Origin: Mycobacterium scrofulaceum
GTDB lineage: Bacteria > Actinomycetota > Actinomycetes > Mycobacteriales > Mycobacteriaceae
Reading direction: 5' to 3'
DNA length: 36,619 bases
NCBI RefSeq assembly: GCF_002086735.1
Contig: NZ_MVIJ01000048.1
Span: 1-36,619, forward strand
Below, in pieces: positions 24,483 through 32,916 of the stretch. The notes beneath the pieces were generated by a model. The model was not told where the DNA came from and ran no database searches. It worked only from the letters and a program-made list of their open reading frames with translations. The position numbers and the translations under genes are program-made. Position 1 is the stretch's first letter; each line of letters opens with the position of its first letter.

Positions 24483-25930
24483 GAGGCAGCTCCGGGTGGC
24501 CCGCCGGGCAGTTTCCGCGGGCTCGGGTCGGTCGGTAGCGTGTCGTGCTCCAACAGGGCCGCCTCCTTGGACAGCACCGGTCCGTCGACGAGCAGGCGGA
24601 TGACTTCCCAGGGGGCGGTTTTGGGGGACGGCAGGCCCAGCGACGAAGCCGTCTGCTGGTCTCTCAACCCATACCGGATGCCCTGCGGGTCAACGTAGTA
24701 CAGCGACTCGCCGTAGCGCGGGTCCGGCGACTGCACTTGCACATACTTCCCGCCGTCGATGTAGACGGTCGCCGATCCCTGGATTTGCTTGATGCCCGTG
24801 GTCATCGCCGACGGCGGGATGGGCAGATGGCGGCCCGTCAACACCGTGGTTTTCGGGGCCTGCTCGCCGGGCTTGCGTTCCCAGGTCCAACACAGCGTCG
24901 GATCGGTGGGCCGGGAGACGATCTTGATGGGCTCGTCGGGCAGCGGCGAGTTGTACACCAATTCGGGAACGTTGACGATGACGTTCGGGGCCAGCGTGGG
25001 GGGGACCACCAGTCCGTAGGACTGATTGGCGCGCAATGCCGCGGCGGTGTTGGCGTTCACCGGGGCCACGCCGTCCTGGAGCACCACGAAGTATCGAAGG
25101 CCCAGGGTCGTGTGCAACTGCAGCACCGAGCCCACCACCAGCTCCGGGGGCAAGCCGAGCGTGTTGGGAGAACCGGCGCCGGGGATCGGGGGCAGCTGCC
25201 AGGAGCCGGCATCGGGCAGCGCGTTGAACATGGCCGCCGACAGCGGACTCGGCTTGGCCGTCCCGCGTATGCCCACCGCGAACGTCATGGGGCGGTCGGC
25301 CAGGTCCGTCGCGTGCCGCCCGTTGGCGGTGACGACCCAGTCCCTGCCCTGATACGACGCCAGCAGCGCCTCGTGCGGCAGGATCGGGTCGATCGCGGGC
25401 GTCTCGATGACCAACGGCATCGCGATGACCGCCGTCTGCACAGTGGGGTTGACGCTCTCGGCCCGGACCACGGTGTCGCACAACGTCCACACCGACGAGG
25501 AATCCGACGAAACCGGTGTCGCGTACGGCGCACCGGGGATGCCGATCGCCTGGCCGCGCGGAAACCTGTTCAGTTCGGCGGATTTCACGGCCGCCGGTTC
25601 GGCCGGGCTGCCCAGCACCAGCCGCGCTGAGGTGAGGTTGTACACCGGATGCAACTGGTTCGACACCTTCAGGAACAGCTGGTTGGTGGCCCGGTCGACG
25701 AACAGGTTTCCGCTGCCGAGCTTGCCCTGCGGCTTGAAGTAGGCCATCGCCAAAGCGCCCACCACGATCAATACCGACACGACGATGCCGAGCGTCACCG
25801 ACCGGCTGTAGAACTGCAGCGGGTCGTCGAACATCCGGGTATCGCGTCGCACCAGGGCGTGCTCGAGGCGCCGCAGCAGGAAGCGCCAGCCGCTGACCTG
25901 AACCTTGGTGGTTAACCGGAAACTCGCCAT
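24479..25930 (-). CDS. eccB1: EccB1, ESX-1 core membrane component
   Basis: A 483-residue protein with a short cytosolic N-terminus (TTKVQVSGWRFLLRRLEHALVRRDTRM), one transmembrane helix (about 45-64) and a large periplasmic domain with the repeat-like R1-R4 and core folds known for EccB1. EccB links the inner-membrane complex to the periplasm and dimerises; an ATPase activity has been reported for its periplasmic domain. The length agrees with M. tuberculosis EccB1 (480 aa). It starts 3 nt after the eccA1 stop and overlaps eccCa1, so eccA1-eccB1-eccCa1-eccCb1 are tightly coupled. Confidence 0.96.
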   Translation of the reverse strand: MASFRLTTKVQVSGWRFLLRRLEHALVRRDTRMFDDPLQFYSRSVTLGIVVSVLIVVGALAMAYFKPQGKLGSGNLFVDRATNQLFLKVSNQLHPVYNLTSARLVLGSPAEPAAVKSAELNRFPRGQAIGIPGAPYATPVSSDSSSVWTLCDTVVRAESVNPTVQTAVIAMPLVIETPAIDPILPHEALLASYQGRDWVVTANGRHATDLADRPMTFAVGIRGTAKPSPLSAAMFNALPDAGSWQLPPIPGAGSPNTLGLPPELVVGSVLQLHTTLGLRYFVVLQDGVAPVNANTAAALRANQSYGLVVPPTLAPNVIVNVPELVYNSPLPDEPIKIVSRPTDPTLCWTWERKPGEQAPKTTVLTGRHLPIPPSAMTTGIKQIQGSATVYIDGGKYVQVQSPDPRYGESLYYVDPQGIRYGLRDQQTASSLGLPSPKTAPWEVIRLLVDGPVLSKEAALLEHDTLPTDPSPRKLPGGPPGAAS

Positions 25931-25933
25931 GCG

Positions 25934-27655
25934 TCAGCCGGTGAGGTTGAGGCGCCCGTGTACGGCGGCGACGGCATCGGCCATGTCCTCGCCGTTGATC
26001 TCCTGCAGGCGGTCGACGTCGAGGTCCTCGAAGTCCACCGCGCGGGTCAGGCGGATGTCGCGATACTGCTCGCCGGCCTCCACCAGCTGGCGCGCGTACC
26101 GGCCGTTGCCGGCGATGTCGAGCGCGGGCGTGCCGCGCACCGACTGCTGGCTCAACGCCTTGGCGGCCGCCAGCAGCACATCGGCGGCCTCCAGGCTCAA
26201 CGCCGAGTCATTGCCGGCGGCAATGACTTTCGCGATCTCCAGTATTTCCTCGGGGGAATAGGAGTCGAATTCGATGCGGGTGGCGAACCGCGATCGCAAG
26301 CCCTCGTTGGTCTCGAGCAGCCGATCGATGTCCGAGCTGTAACCCGCGATGATCACGACCAGCCGGTCGCGGTCGTTCTCCATCCGGGCGAGCAGGGTGT
26401 CCAGCGCCTCTTGGCCGAACGGGTCGGTCCGCCCGTCCCGTTCCTGCACCAGGGCGTAGGCCTCGTCGATGAACAGCACACCGCCCAGTGCGCGGTCGAT
26501 CGTCTTGGTGGTCTTGACCGCCGATTGGCCTTCGAATTCCGCGACGAAATCCTTGCGGGAGGTCTCGACGAGTTTGGGTTCCCCGATGACACCCAGCCCC
26601 GCAAGGATGTTGGCCACCACCCGCGCGATGGTCGTCTTGCCGGTGCCGGGCGGCCCGGTGAAGATCATGTGCTTGCTGGGCTGTGCCACCTTCATCCCGC
26701 GGGCGGCCCGGACGCGGGCCATCTGCGTGGCGGCACGGTAGCGCTCGACCTGGTCTTTGACCCGGGCCAGCCCGATCTGGCGCTCCAGCTCGGCTTCGGC
26801 CTCGACGAGCAGCTTCTCGCGGCCCGAGGTGTCGGCCACGACGGTGGACGCGTCCCACGGGTCGGTGCGGGCCGCGATCTGTTCGGCGCTGGTGGTGGTC
26901 AGGCGAAGCGACGGATCCTTCAGGGCTGCGGTGATTTTGGGCTCGGGGTGAGTGGTTTGCAGCCATTCCAGAAGGGCCACGGCGGCGTCTTCGTTGCCCT
27001 GCCCGCGGCGCGTCATCGCCAGGTACCAGGCGATGGCCCGCGCGCACGCCTCACCCGCCGGCGAGGCGTTGGCCTCGGTCAGTCGGCGCTCGGCCTCGGT
27101 GAACAGGCCCAGGTTCGCCGCCGCGACCCCGTGGGCCACCCCGGCCGCGGCCGCCAGAAAATTGTCGGGCCACTTTCCGGCGCCCCGGACTTCCTCGATG
27201 ACTTCGGTCCAGCGTTGCGCTTCGCCGTAGACGACGGCCTTGACCCAGGACAGCAGGTGCTCGGCGCCGGTGGGCGAACTACCCTCCAACGCCTCCATGG
27301 CATCGGCGTAATTTCCCTGCGCCGCTTCGCTGACCGCGAATCCCAGCGTGATCGCCAACGGAGAGTTGACCGGATAGGTGATGTCGCCGTAGAGGCCCCC
27401 GATGGGCACCCGGGCGTTCACCGCGTTCATCGAGATCTGCGCCGCTCCGGCGAGTTGGCCGAAGTGGGTGCGCGAATACCAGGCACGAAACAGCGTCGCC
27501 CGATCGGTGTCGCCGCACCGGATACGGCCCACCCAGGCGTCGCAAGCCGACTCGTCGTAATGGGTGATCTCGGTGAAAAGATCCAACGACCGCGCCTCCG
27601 AGATCGGCAGCATGCCGACCGCACTCTCGAACAGCCCGGCCAGGTGATCGGTCAT
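25934..27655 (-). CDS. eccA1: EccA1, ESX-1 AAA+ ATPase
   Basis: Cytosolic CbbX-type AAA+ ATPase, 573 residues, the same length as M. tuberculosis EccA1. The TPR-like helical N-terminal domain (1-280) is followed by the AAA+ domain with Walker A GPPGTGKT (334-341), Walker B VLFIDEAYAL (D397, E398) and a conserved GLRSRFATRIEF arginine segment. It acts with EspG1 and substrates such as EspC/EspF or PPE68 and is needed for ESX-1 secretion in M. marinum. The start overlaps the espH stop (ATGA). Confidence 0.97.
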   Translation of the reverse strand: MTDHLAGLFESAVGMLPISEARSLDLFTEITHYDESACDAWVGRIRCGDTDRATLFRAWYSRTHFGQLAGAAQISMNAVNARVPIGGLYGDITYPVNSPLAITLGFAVSEAAQGNYADAMEALEGSSPTGAEHLLSWVKAVVYGEAQRWTEVIEEVRGAGKWPDNFLAAAAGVAHGVAAANLGLFTEAERRLTEANASPAGEACARAIAWYLAMTRRGQGNEDAAVALLEWLQTTHPEPKITAALKDPSLRLTTTSAEQIAARTDPWDASTVVADTSGREKLLVEAEAELERQIGLARVKDQVERYRAATQMARVRAARGMKVAQPSKHMIFTGPPGTGKTTIARVVANILAGLGVIGEPKLVETSRKDFVAEFEGQSAVKTTKTIDRALGGVLFIDEAYALVQERDGRTDPFGQEALDTLLARMENDRDRLVVIIAGYSSDIDRLLETNEGLRSRFATRIEFDSYSPEEILEIAKVIAAGNDSALSLEAADVLLAAAKALSQQSVRGTPALDIAGNGRYARQLVEAGEQYRDIRLTRAVDFEDLDVDRLQEINGEDMADAVAAVHGRLNLTG

Positions 27656-28263
27656 TGATCGGTCGCGTATCGGGTGGCGAAGACTTCGGCCTGCGCCGCG
27701 TCGGCCTGTTCCGGTGAAGGGAAGTGCATCTCGTTCTCCATGAAGCCCCGGATGAGCTCCTTGCTGTCCACCCCGAGAAGCCGCACTTCGTCGAGGCCCT
27801 CCGCCTGCGTCCCGTGGTCCAGCACGTACGAATACTGGCCGGCCATGCCTTTCATGTGGGCCAGCTCCGCGAGGACGCAGATTTCTTCGGCCAGTTCGGT
27901 TTCGGTCATGTTGGTCACCTTCGGCGACAGCGCGACCCGATACGTCCTGCCGTCCATGAGCGCCGACACCGCGACCGTGTCGAGGGGGTTGGTCACCGTG
28001 AAGAGCTCGAGGCCGTCTTCCTCGTCTTGCTCTTCCTCGGTGGCCTCGGCGGCCGAGGCAAGAGCTTCCAGCTCGGTATCGGTGTCCTCGGGTGCGGTGG
28101 GTGCGAAATCGTCGAGCGCGTCGACGGCCGACTCCTCGACGGCCTCCTCGGCGGCGGAGAAATCCAGGGCGTCCGCGTGGTCCGCGCCGGCCGGGTCGGA
28201 GGCGTCCCCGGGGGCGGAGAAATCCAGGGCCGAGAGATCGTCGTGGTCGTCGTGTTGTGGCAT
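27652..28263 (-). CDS. espH: EspH, ESX-1 secretion-associated protein
   Basis: A 203-residue acidic protein. The N-terminal third is disordered and Asp/Glu/Ala-rich with a repeated ALDFSA motif (residues 12-17 and 32-37). The C-terminal half (from about residue 85, LELFTVTNP) forms the conserved domain ending PEQADAAQAEVFATRYATD, matching M. tuberculosis EspH (183 aa). EspH is needed for EspE/EspF stability or secretion in M. marinum. It lies 30 nt after espG1 and overlaps eccA1 by 4 nt. Confidence 0.93.
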   Translation of the reverse strand: MPQHDDHDDLSALDFSAPGDASDPAGADHADALDFSAAEEAVEESAVDALDDFAPTAPEDTDTELEALASAAEATEEEQDEEDGLELFTVTNPLDTVAVSALMDGRTYRVALSPKVTNMTETELAEEICVLAELAHMKGMAGQYSYVLDHGTQAEGLDEVRLLGVDSKELIRGFMENEMHFPSPEQADAAQAEVFATRYATDQ

Positions 28264-28293
28264 GGGTCCTTCTTTCTCGATTGAGCGACGGCG

Positions 28294-29142
28294 TCAGCCT
28301 CGGTGCGAGGCCTCATGGGCTTCGGCGTGGTCGAACCAGCCGCCCGCGGGAAGGAATTCGAGCAACCCTTCCAGTGTGCGCTGCAGATTCTCCTGGGTCC
28401 CGGGCAGGAAACTGCCGTACAGCTCGCCGCCGACCCGGCGGGGTAACGAGACCACCCGGCCGTGCGGTGAGTCCAGCACACCCGCGGCCACCTCGGTCTG
28501 TGTGGACGTGCCGCCGGGATGGCGCTGACCGGCGGTGATCTCCACCCAGCTGCTCGGGTTGGCGATGATCTCGGCGTAGCTGCGCGCCGACGCCGCCGCG
28601 ATGCCGTAGTGCGCCAATTGCGCGGCGGTGGTACATCCGGCCAGCTCGGCCGCCACGCCGGTGAGCGGTTCGACGTTGGCGGGTTCCGCGGGACCAAGCA
28701 CCGTGGCGATCATGCCCGCGAGGCCGACCTGCGGAGCCACCAGCTGCAGCACGATCAGGTCACCATCGCGCGCGGCGATCACATGGCGTTCGTCCCTGCG
28801 GCACACCGCGAATCGCACCATCGAACCGCCGATGTCGCGCCGCCACCATCGGCCCTCGAGCGACCGGTCCGGCCTGCCGAGGGTCTCGACCATCGCCGCC
28901 ACCGACGGGTGTGGCCGGCCGTACTGATCGAGCACTCCCTGCGCCGCGAGGTCGCGCTCGACCTCGTCCCAGACCAGCTTGCGCAGATCCTCCTGCGGGA
29001 TGTTCGGCCGAATGCCAAGCGCCACGGGAAAATCCACGAGATGCAATCGGTCGGCGATGACGAGCATCCCGTCGATGGTCACCTCGACGCCGACGACGTC
29101 GTCGACTAGCCCGGCGCGTCCGGCGGCGAGGGGACTGGACAT
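28294..29142 (-). CDS. espG1: EspG1, cytosolic chaperone of ESX-1 PE/PPE substrates
   Basis: A 282-residue protein very close to M. tuberculosis EspG1 along its whole length (VVGVEVTIDGMLVIADRLHLVDFP, RWWRRDIGG, PQVGLAGM, SLPRRVGGELYGSFLPG). EspG proteins bind the tip of PPE domains of PE-PPE dimers and keep them soluble for export. Here the normal client pair PE35-PPE68 lacks its PE member in the locus. The start ATG at 29142 is 2 nt from the espF stop. Confidence 0.97.
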   Translation of the reverse strand: MSSPLAAGRAGLVDDVVGVEVTIDGMLVIADRLHLVDFPVALGIRPNIPQEDLRKLVWDEVERDLAAQGVLDQYGRPHPSVAAMVETLGRPDRSLEGRWWRRDIGGSMVRFAVCRRDERHVIAARDGDLIVLQLVAPQVGLAGMIATVLGPAEPANVEPLTGVAAELAGCTTAAQLAHYGIAAASARSYAEIIANPSSWVEITAGQRHPGGTSTQTEVAAGVLDSPHGRVVSLPRRVGGELYGSFLPGTQENLQRTLEGLLEFLPAGGWFDHAEAHEASHRG

Positions 29143-29144
29143 GA

Positions 29145-29462
29145 TTACTTGTCGAGTACTTGCTTGTTGAGGTTATCGGCCAACTGGGCGTCGATGCCCT
29201 CATATGTCGCCTTGGCGGCGCGCAGCTTTTCGGCGAGCGAGTGGGCCGCCGCGGAAATCTTGCCGCAGGCCGCGCTGCGTACCGTCTGCGCGTCGGAGAA
29301 CGTGACGTTGGAGACGCCACTGATGACACCGTGCGACAGCCAGACGCTGGTTCCCAGGCCGGAGGTCGCGCCGGCCGCCTCTCCGGCCTTGCTCGATGCC
29401 GCGTCCTGCTTCTTTGCGTACTTCTCGAGGTTTTCTGGTGTCACTTTCAGAACCTTTGGCAT
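29145..29462 (-). CDS. espF: EspF, small ESX-1 substrate (EspC/EspF family)
   Basis: A 105-residue protein of the EspC/EspF (DUF2580-like) family. It has a helical hairpin, a conserved mid region (GLGTSVWLSHGVISG) similar to the G..V.LTHG turn of EspC/EspF, and the secretion motif YEGID (Y87-D91) on the second helix. It is called EspF from its place between espE and espG1. Such proteins are co-secreted with an EspA/EspE-type partner. The start ATG at 29462 is 72 nt after the espE stop. Confidence 0.9.
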   Translation of the reverse strand: MPKVLKVTPENLEKYAKKQDAASSKAGEAAGATSGLGTSVWLSHGVISGVSNVTFSDAQTVRSAACGKISAAAHSLAEKLRAAKATYEGIDAQLADNLNKQVLDK

Positions 29463-29534
29463 TGGTCAGTCCTTCGGCTGGGGGTCTGCATCGTTAGGCA
29501 TTGGCGTGATGGGGTTTTCGTCGCGCCCGCGACA

Positions 29535-30860
29535 TCACAGGACGCGCTCGCGGCCCGCTCCGGTCGGCTCGGCGCCACCGCTTGCCGCGTCGACCGGAGC
29601 GCGCTCCGAGCCCGGCGTGCCCGAGGCCGCGCCCATCTCCGCGGGGGCCTCCTCCGCGGGCTTCTCGGTCGAGACCTCGGCGGCGCGCGCCGCGGCTGCC
29701 TGTTGCCCCTGCTGGACGAGTTGCTGGATCTGCTGCACACCCTGGTTGATGGGCTGCGAGATCGTCGACAACTGGCCTGACATCTGGGCCATTTGAGCCA
29801 GGCTGGGCGGGGCGAATGCCGGTGTGGCCACGGCGGCCGGTGCGTCTGCCGCCGGCGCGGCCGCGGTCGCCTCCCGGGCGGCCGCCACCATCGGTGCTCC
29901 CTCGGTGGCGGGGCTGGGTTCGCTGAGCGCGCTGATGAGGGCGCGCTGCGTCGGTGCAACGTTGTCCCCGGCGGCCGCGGCCAGCGAGGCGATGGATGGC
30001 GCCGCGGCGAACTCCGACAGCCCGTCGGAGATGGCCGTGAAGCTGCCGACCGTGACCTTCTCCGCCGTCTTCCCCTGCAGGCTCCGCAGCGTCGCATCGA
30101 TGGAGCCGAAGTCACCCGACATGTCGTTCACCACGTTGGTGCCCAGCGTGTCGTACTGGGTGATCGTCGCCTGCAGCTGGTTGGAGATGCTCATCGAATT
30201 GGCGAGCGTCATCATTTCCATGGCGAATACGGCCGCCCCGACCGCAAAGGCCGCGACTATCTGGAACGCCAGCGACAGCTCGGCGCCAATGATGGGCACC
30301 GCGTACAACGCCAACGCGGGAATATAGGCGGCGATAAGCGCGAGCGTCGAATACGAGATGGCCATGTTCGCCTGCTTGACGGAGTCGGCCTGGCTTACCA
30401 CATAGCCTTTCAACTCCGCGTCCACCGTCTCCAGGGTCTGGACGAACTCTTGCAGCTTGTTGACCAGGTTGACGTAGGCGTCCGCCGAATCGCCGCTCCA
30501 GTCCCGACTGTCTGGAATGGCCGCTTCCAACGATAACTTGACGTTTTCGAGTTGCTCTTTCGCTGTGCTGATAGAGCTTCCCCGCTCGTCCCCGAAGCCA
30601 TTGAGCAGCGCCACCAGGTTGATCGCGAGCATCATGGCGTCGATGATGTAGGTCGGCGTCGGTAACCCGGCTTTCTTCGCGGCCGCCTCCGTCGCCTTTT
30701 TGAACGCCTCGCTTGCCTGTCTTTTGAACAACGCTTCGGCGACTTTTCCCCCGAGCGCGAGGCCATTCACCAACGAGCCGGCCCAGTCCCCTTTGAGGCC
30801 GTAGGTCACCGAGTCTTTGCCTCGCTGCACCCCAGTTACGGCAGCAGTAATCCAAGCCAT
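29535..30860 (-). CDS. espE: EspE, ESX-1 substrate (EspA/EspE family)
   Basis: I start it at ATG 30860, not at the in-frame ATG at 30953. The protein then opens MAWITAAVTGVQRGKDSVTYGLKGDWAGSL, similar to EspE, and AAGGGA lies about 8 nt upstream. The 441 residues comprise a helical N-terminal domain with WSGDSADAY (a WxG-like turn, near residue 112), a hydrophobic central part (about 170-220) that could cross or dip into a membrane, and an Ala/Pro/Glu-rich disordered tail from about residue 310. EspE is secreted together with EspF and is found at the cell surface in M. marinum. It is the first gene of the minus-strand ESX-1 run. Confidence 0.9.
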   Translation of the reverse strand: MAWITAAVTGVQRGKDSVTYGLKGDWAGSLVNGLALGGKVAEALFKRQASEAFKKATEAAAKKAGLPTPTYIIDAMMLAINLVALLNGFGDERGSSISTAKEQLENVKLSLEAAIPDSRDWSGDSADAYVNLVNKLQEFVQTLETVDAELKGYVVSQADSVKQANMAISYSTLALIAAYIPALALYAVPIIGAELSLAFQIVAAFAVGAAVFAMEMMTLANSMSISNQLQATITQYDTLGTNVVNDMSGDFGSIDATLRSLQGKTAEKVTVGSFTAISDGLSEFAAAPSIASLAAAAGDNVAPTQRALISALSEPSPATEGAPMVAAAREATAAAPAADAPAAVATPAFAPPSLAQMAQMSGQLSTISQPINQGVQQIQQLVQQGQQAAAARAAEVSTEKPAEEAPAEMGAASGTPGSERAPVDAASGGAEPTGAGRERVL

Positions 30861-30885
30861 GCCCGTGTATCCCTTCACGCTCGCG

Positions 30886-30909
30886 GATCCTGTGCACCGA
30901 TCCTGTGCA
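30886..30909 (-). repeat. Tandem 11-mer in the espE leader
   Basis: Two perfect copies of TGCACAGGATC (minus strand; 30899-30909 and 30886-30896) with a 13-nt period. They lie between the candidate promoter and the espE ribosome site. A repeated binding site for a regulator is one possible reading. Confidence 0.6.
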
Positions 30910-30920
30910 ACGGTAGACCG

Positions 30921-30948
30921 AGCGTAACAGCGCTGCGGCCGGTTCCAA
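30921..30948 (-). promoter_or_regulatory. Candidate sigma-A-type promoter of espE
   Basis: On the minus strand TTGGAA (30948-30943) and TACGCT (30926-30921) are separated by 16 nt. TACGCT fits the mycobacterial TANNNT -10 rule. Transcription would start near 30914, leaving a leader of about 54 nt before the espE ATG. Confidence 0.45.
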
Positions 30949-31072
30949 TGCACGAATTTTTAGGCGGGCCAGCGGCTTTGGCCGATCAGTGAACGAAATC
31001 CCGGAACAACATTGACGTTTCACCGCCAGCTGGTGAACGGCCGGATAATGGCGGGTGACAACGCCCCCGCTT

Positions 31073-31888
31073 TCAGGCGATGTGGCCGATCACCGCTTCC
31101 AAGGCGTCGGCGGCGCCTGCGGGCAGCGGCTCTCCGGCTTCTGCCCGGGAGATCAACTCCTCCGGTACACCGGCCGCTTGCGCCGTCTCGAGGGCGGAGA
31201 GGTTCGCCTGGCGCCGCGCCGCATAAAGCCGGAGACCCAACGGTGCATACGCCGCCCCGGCCGCGCGCGTCATCAATTCGTCGTAGTGGCGGCGCACCCG
31301 GCTCAGCGCGTTGATCAGGCCCGGTGTCATCCCGCTGATCTTGGCCGCCCGGACGGCGATCGTCTCGAGCTGGCGCAGATCGAACAGGATCGGTCCCGAC
31401 CGCTCGGTGAACTCCGGGTCGCGGACCGGCGGCAACGCCGCGATGGCCAGGCTGCAGCCGTCCACCGCGGCCACGACCGCCTGGGCGATCAGCGACTCGG
31501 GGCTGTCGCCAACCGGGCCGCTCGGTGACCGGCCATCGGATGGCGGGCCCGGAACGGACGGCTCGCCGGGAGCGGGCTCCCCGCGGCGGATTCGGGCGAT
31601 CGTCCCCGGGGGCCACCGCAACACTTCTTCGAGCTTCGCCCGGGTGCGCTCGCGGGGCCAGCTGCGGCCCTTCTCGAAAGCGATGAGCGCGCCGGCGTTG
31701 ATGATCCCGTCGGCCGCCAGGCTGCGCTGACTGATGTCGAGCTCGCGGCGGCGGGCCGCCGCGGCGGCCCCGGCGCGAACCATCCCCGGATCGGCCTCAC
31801 CCGCCTTGCCGTTGGCGGCGCGCCGGTTCGATGCGTCGAAGGGCTGGTGCCCATCGGAATGCGGCGACGTGACCACTTCGAACGTCAA
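31073..31888 (-). CDS. espM: EspM, DNA-binding regulator of whiB6 and ESX-1
   Basis: EspM represses whiB6 and tunes ESX-1 gene expression in M. marinum. This 271-residue protein has a helix-turn-helix domain (about residues 43-100: RAGAAAAARRRELDISQRS, then ADGIINAGALIAFEKGRSWPRERTRAKLEEVL) that closely follows Rv3863 of M. tuberculosis, and a helical C-terminal half that also follows it (DGCSLAIAALP, LYAARRQANLS, ETAQAAGV). The frame opens only at TTG 31888; a TGA six codons earlier closes it. GTG four codons in (12 nt after GGGGGAAGG) is the other start. From memory the M. tuberculosis protein is about 390 residues with a longer N-terminus, absent here. Gene order espE-espM-whiB6 is conserved. 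Confidence 0.88.
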   Translation of the reverse strand: MTFEVVTSPHSDGHQPFDASNRRAANGKAGEADPGMVRAGAAAAARRRELDISQRSLAADGIINAGALIAFEKGRSWPRERTRAKLEEVLRWPPGTIARIRRGEPAPGEPSVPGPPSDGRSPSGPVGDSPESLIAQAVVAAVDGCSLAIAALPPVRDPEFTERSGPILFDLRQLETIAVRAAKISGMTPGLINALSRVRRHYDELMTRAAGAAYAPLGLRLYAARRQANLSALETAQAAGVPEELISRAEAGEPLPAGAADALEAVIGHIA

Positions 31889-32384
31889 CCTTCCCCCGCT
31901 GAGTCATCGCCACCGCACGATCACTCGCAGTCGACTCCCGCCCAGCCATTCTCGGTTTTTTCTCGTCGCACGGCAGCGGCGGCCGTGCAGCCCAATGCGA
32001 TTCTAACCGTTGCATGATAACGCCCCTGCCGCCGACGCTACGGTTTTTCGCTCCGGCCACTGCCGGGTGTCCCCGCGCGTGCGCAACGTTTAGCGCCCGC
32101 GTCCGTCGCGCGAGGGGCGGTCGGCGAGGGCGAGGACGGCGCGACCCCGGGGCGGACGGCGCCGGCATTCGCCCATCCCGCAGGGCGCGCGGCCGGCACG
32201 GCAGTGTTTACCCGGCTGTCACGTCCGCGCAGCTTGCGGGGCGCAAACTGCACGCGTATCGAATAGTGTGACGGCTCGGGGGTCACCTGATGGGATACTC
32301 AACTGTGGCATCGCAGCGTTTCATGCGGCATCACCTCGGCGGCGGCACGCAGGGTCGCTCGCCCTCGCCGGAGGGGATGGGTGA
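31889..32384. promoter_or_regulatory. espM-whiB6 divergent intergenic region
   Basis: A 496-nt stretch without a supported gene. By homology with M. marinum it should carry the whiB6 promoter and the EspM binding site. Seen directly: on the minus strand a TANNNT -10 (TAGAAT, 32005-32000) that could serve espM but has no clear -35; on the plus strand TTGCGG (32234-32239), 17 nt, TATCGA (32257-32262) as a candidate whiB6 promoter, with TAGTGT (32264-32269) as an alternative -10. The central part is very GC-rich and shows no strong palindrome. Confidence 0.5.
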
Positions 32385-32672
32385 ATGATCCTTCCCGCCG
32401 ACGACGGCTCGGCCCGCGGCGCGTGCACGCGTGACCCGGATCGTTGGACGACGACGCCGGACGCCGAGGCCAAGGCGTTGTGCCGAAAATGCCCGCGCCG
32501 GTGGGCATGTGCGCGGGAAGCCTGCGAGTTGCCGGGCGCCGAGGGCCTGTGGGCGGGCGTCGTGATCCCGGAGGCGGGCCGCGCCCGGACCTTCGCCTTG
32601 CGCCAGCTGCGCTCGCTGGCCGAACGGAACGGGTACCCGGTGCGGCACAGCGCGCCATCGCAGTCGGCGTAA
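32385..32672 (+). CDS. whiB6: WhiB6-like Fe-S regulator, first copy
   Basis: A 95-residue WhiB protein with the four cluster cysteines C14, C33, C36 and C42 (C...CxxCxxxxxC) and an extra C47 absent from the second copy. The WhiB turn reads GLWAGVV, followed by the basic DNA-contact tail FALRQLRSLAERNGYPVR. WhiB6 binds a 4Fe-4S cluster, senses redox state or NO, and activates ESX-1 genes. The ATG at 32385 has GGAGGGGATGG just upstream. It is the copy facing espM, yet it is less like M. tuberculosis WhiB6 than the second copy (ELPGAEG and EAGRARTF instead of ESAGAEG and ESGRPRAF). Confidence 0.88.
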   Translation: MILPADDGSARGACTRDPDRWTTTPDAEAKALCRKCPRRWACAREACELPGAEGLWAGVVIPEAGRARTFALRQLRSLAERNGYPVRHSAPSQSA

Positions 32673-32839
32673 CGGAGCGCTACGGTTTCACGGGACACCC
32701 GTCAGGACGCCTCGCCACCCTCGAATCCACAGGTCAGACCGGCCGGTGCCCCGGCACGAGCTCGTGCCCAGCGGTCGCTCTCCGGGGTGCCGCGGCGGCA
32801 CTACGCGGTCGTCCGGGGGCGAGTGCGGCGGCCTAACTG

Positions 32840-32868
32840 TTGCGTAGATACGGTTAGTGCGATAGTTT
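32840..32868 (+). promoter_or_regulatory. Candidate promoter of the second whiB6 copy
   Basis: TTGCGT (32840-32845) and TAGTTT (32863-32868, TANNNT type) are separated by exactly 17 nt. The predicted start near 32875 leaves a leader of about 42 nt before GTG 32917. The TTGCG -35 is shared with the candidate promoter of the first copy. Confidence 0.45.
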
Positions 32869-32916
32869 CGGAGCGTCGGGCGCCCGGCCCGCTACGACTT
32901 CGGAGGAACGAGCGAC

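Noticed and set aside
25958..27658. Long plus-strand open frame opposite eccA1
   Set aside because: Antisense shadow of a clear orthologue; long spurious frames are common in high-GC DNA.
30861..30953. Upstream in-frame start of espE
   Set aside because: It would place the start upstream of the candidate promoter and the tandem repeat, and the added residues are unlike EspE; ATG 30860 has a good ribosome site.
32014..32286. Short open frames in the espM-whiB6 gap
   Set aside because: Arg/Gly/Pro-rich low-complexity products on both strands with no ribosome site; typical GC-rich noise.
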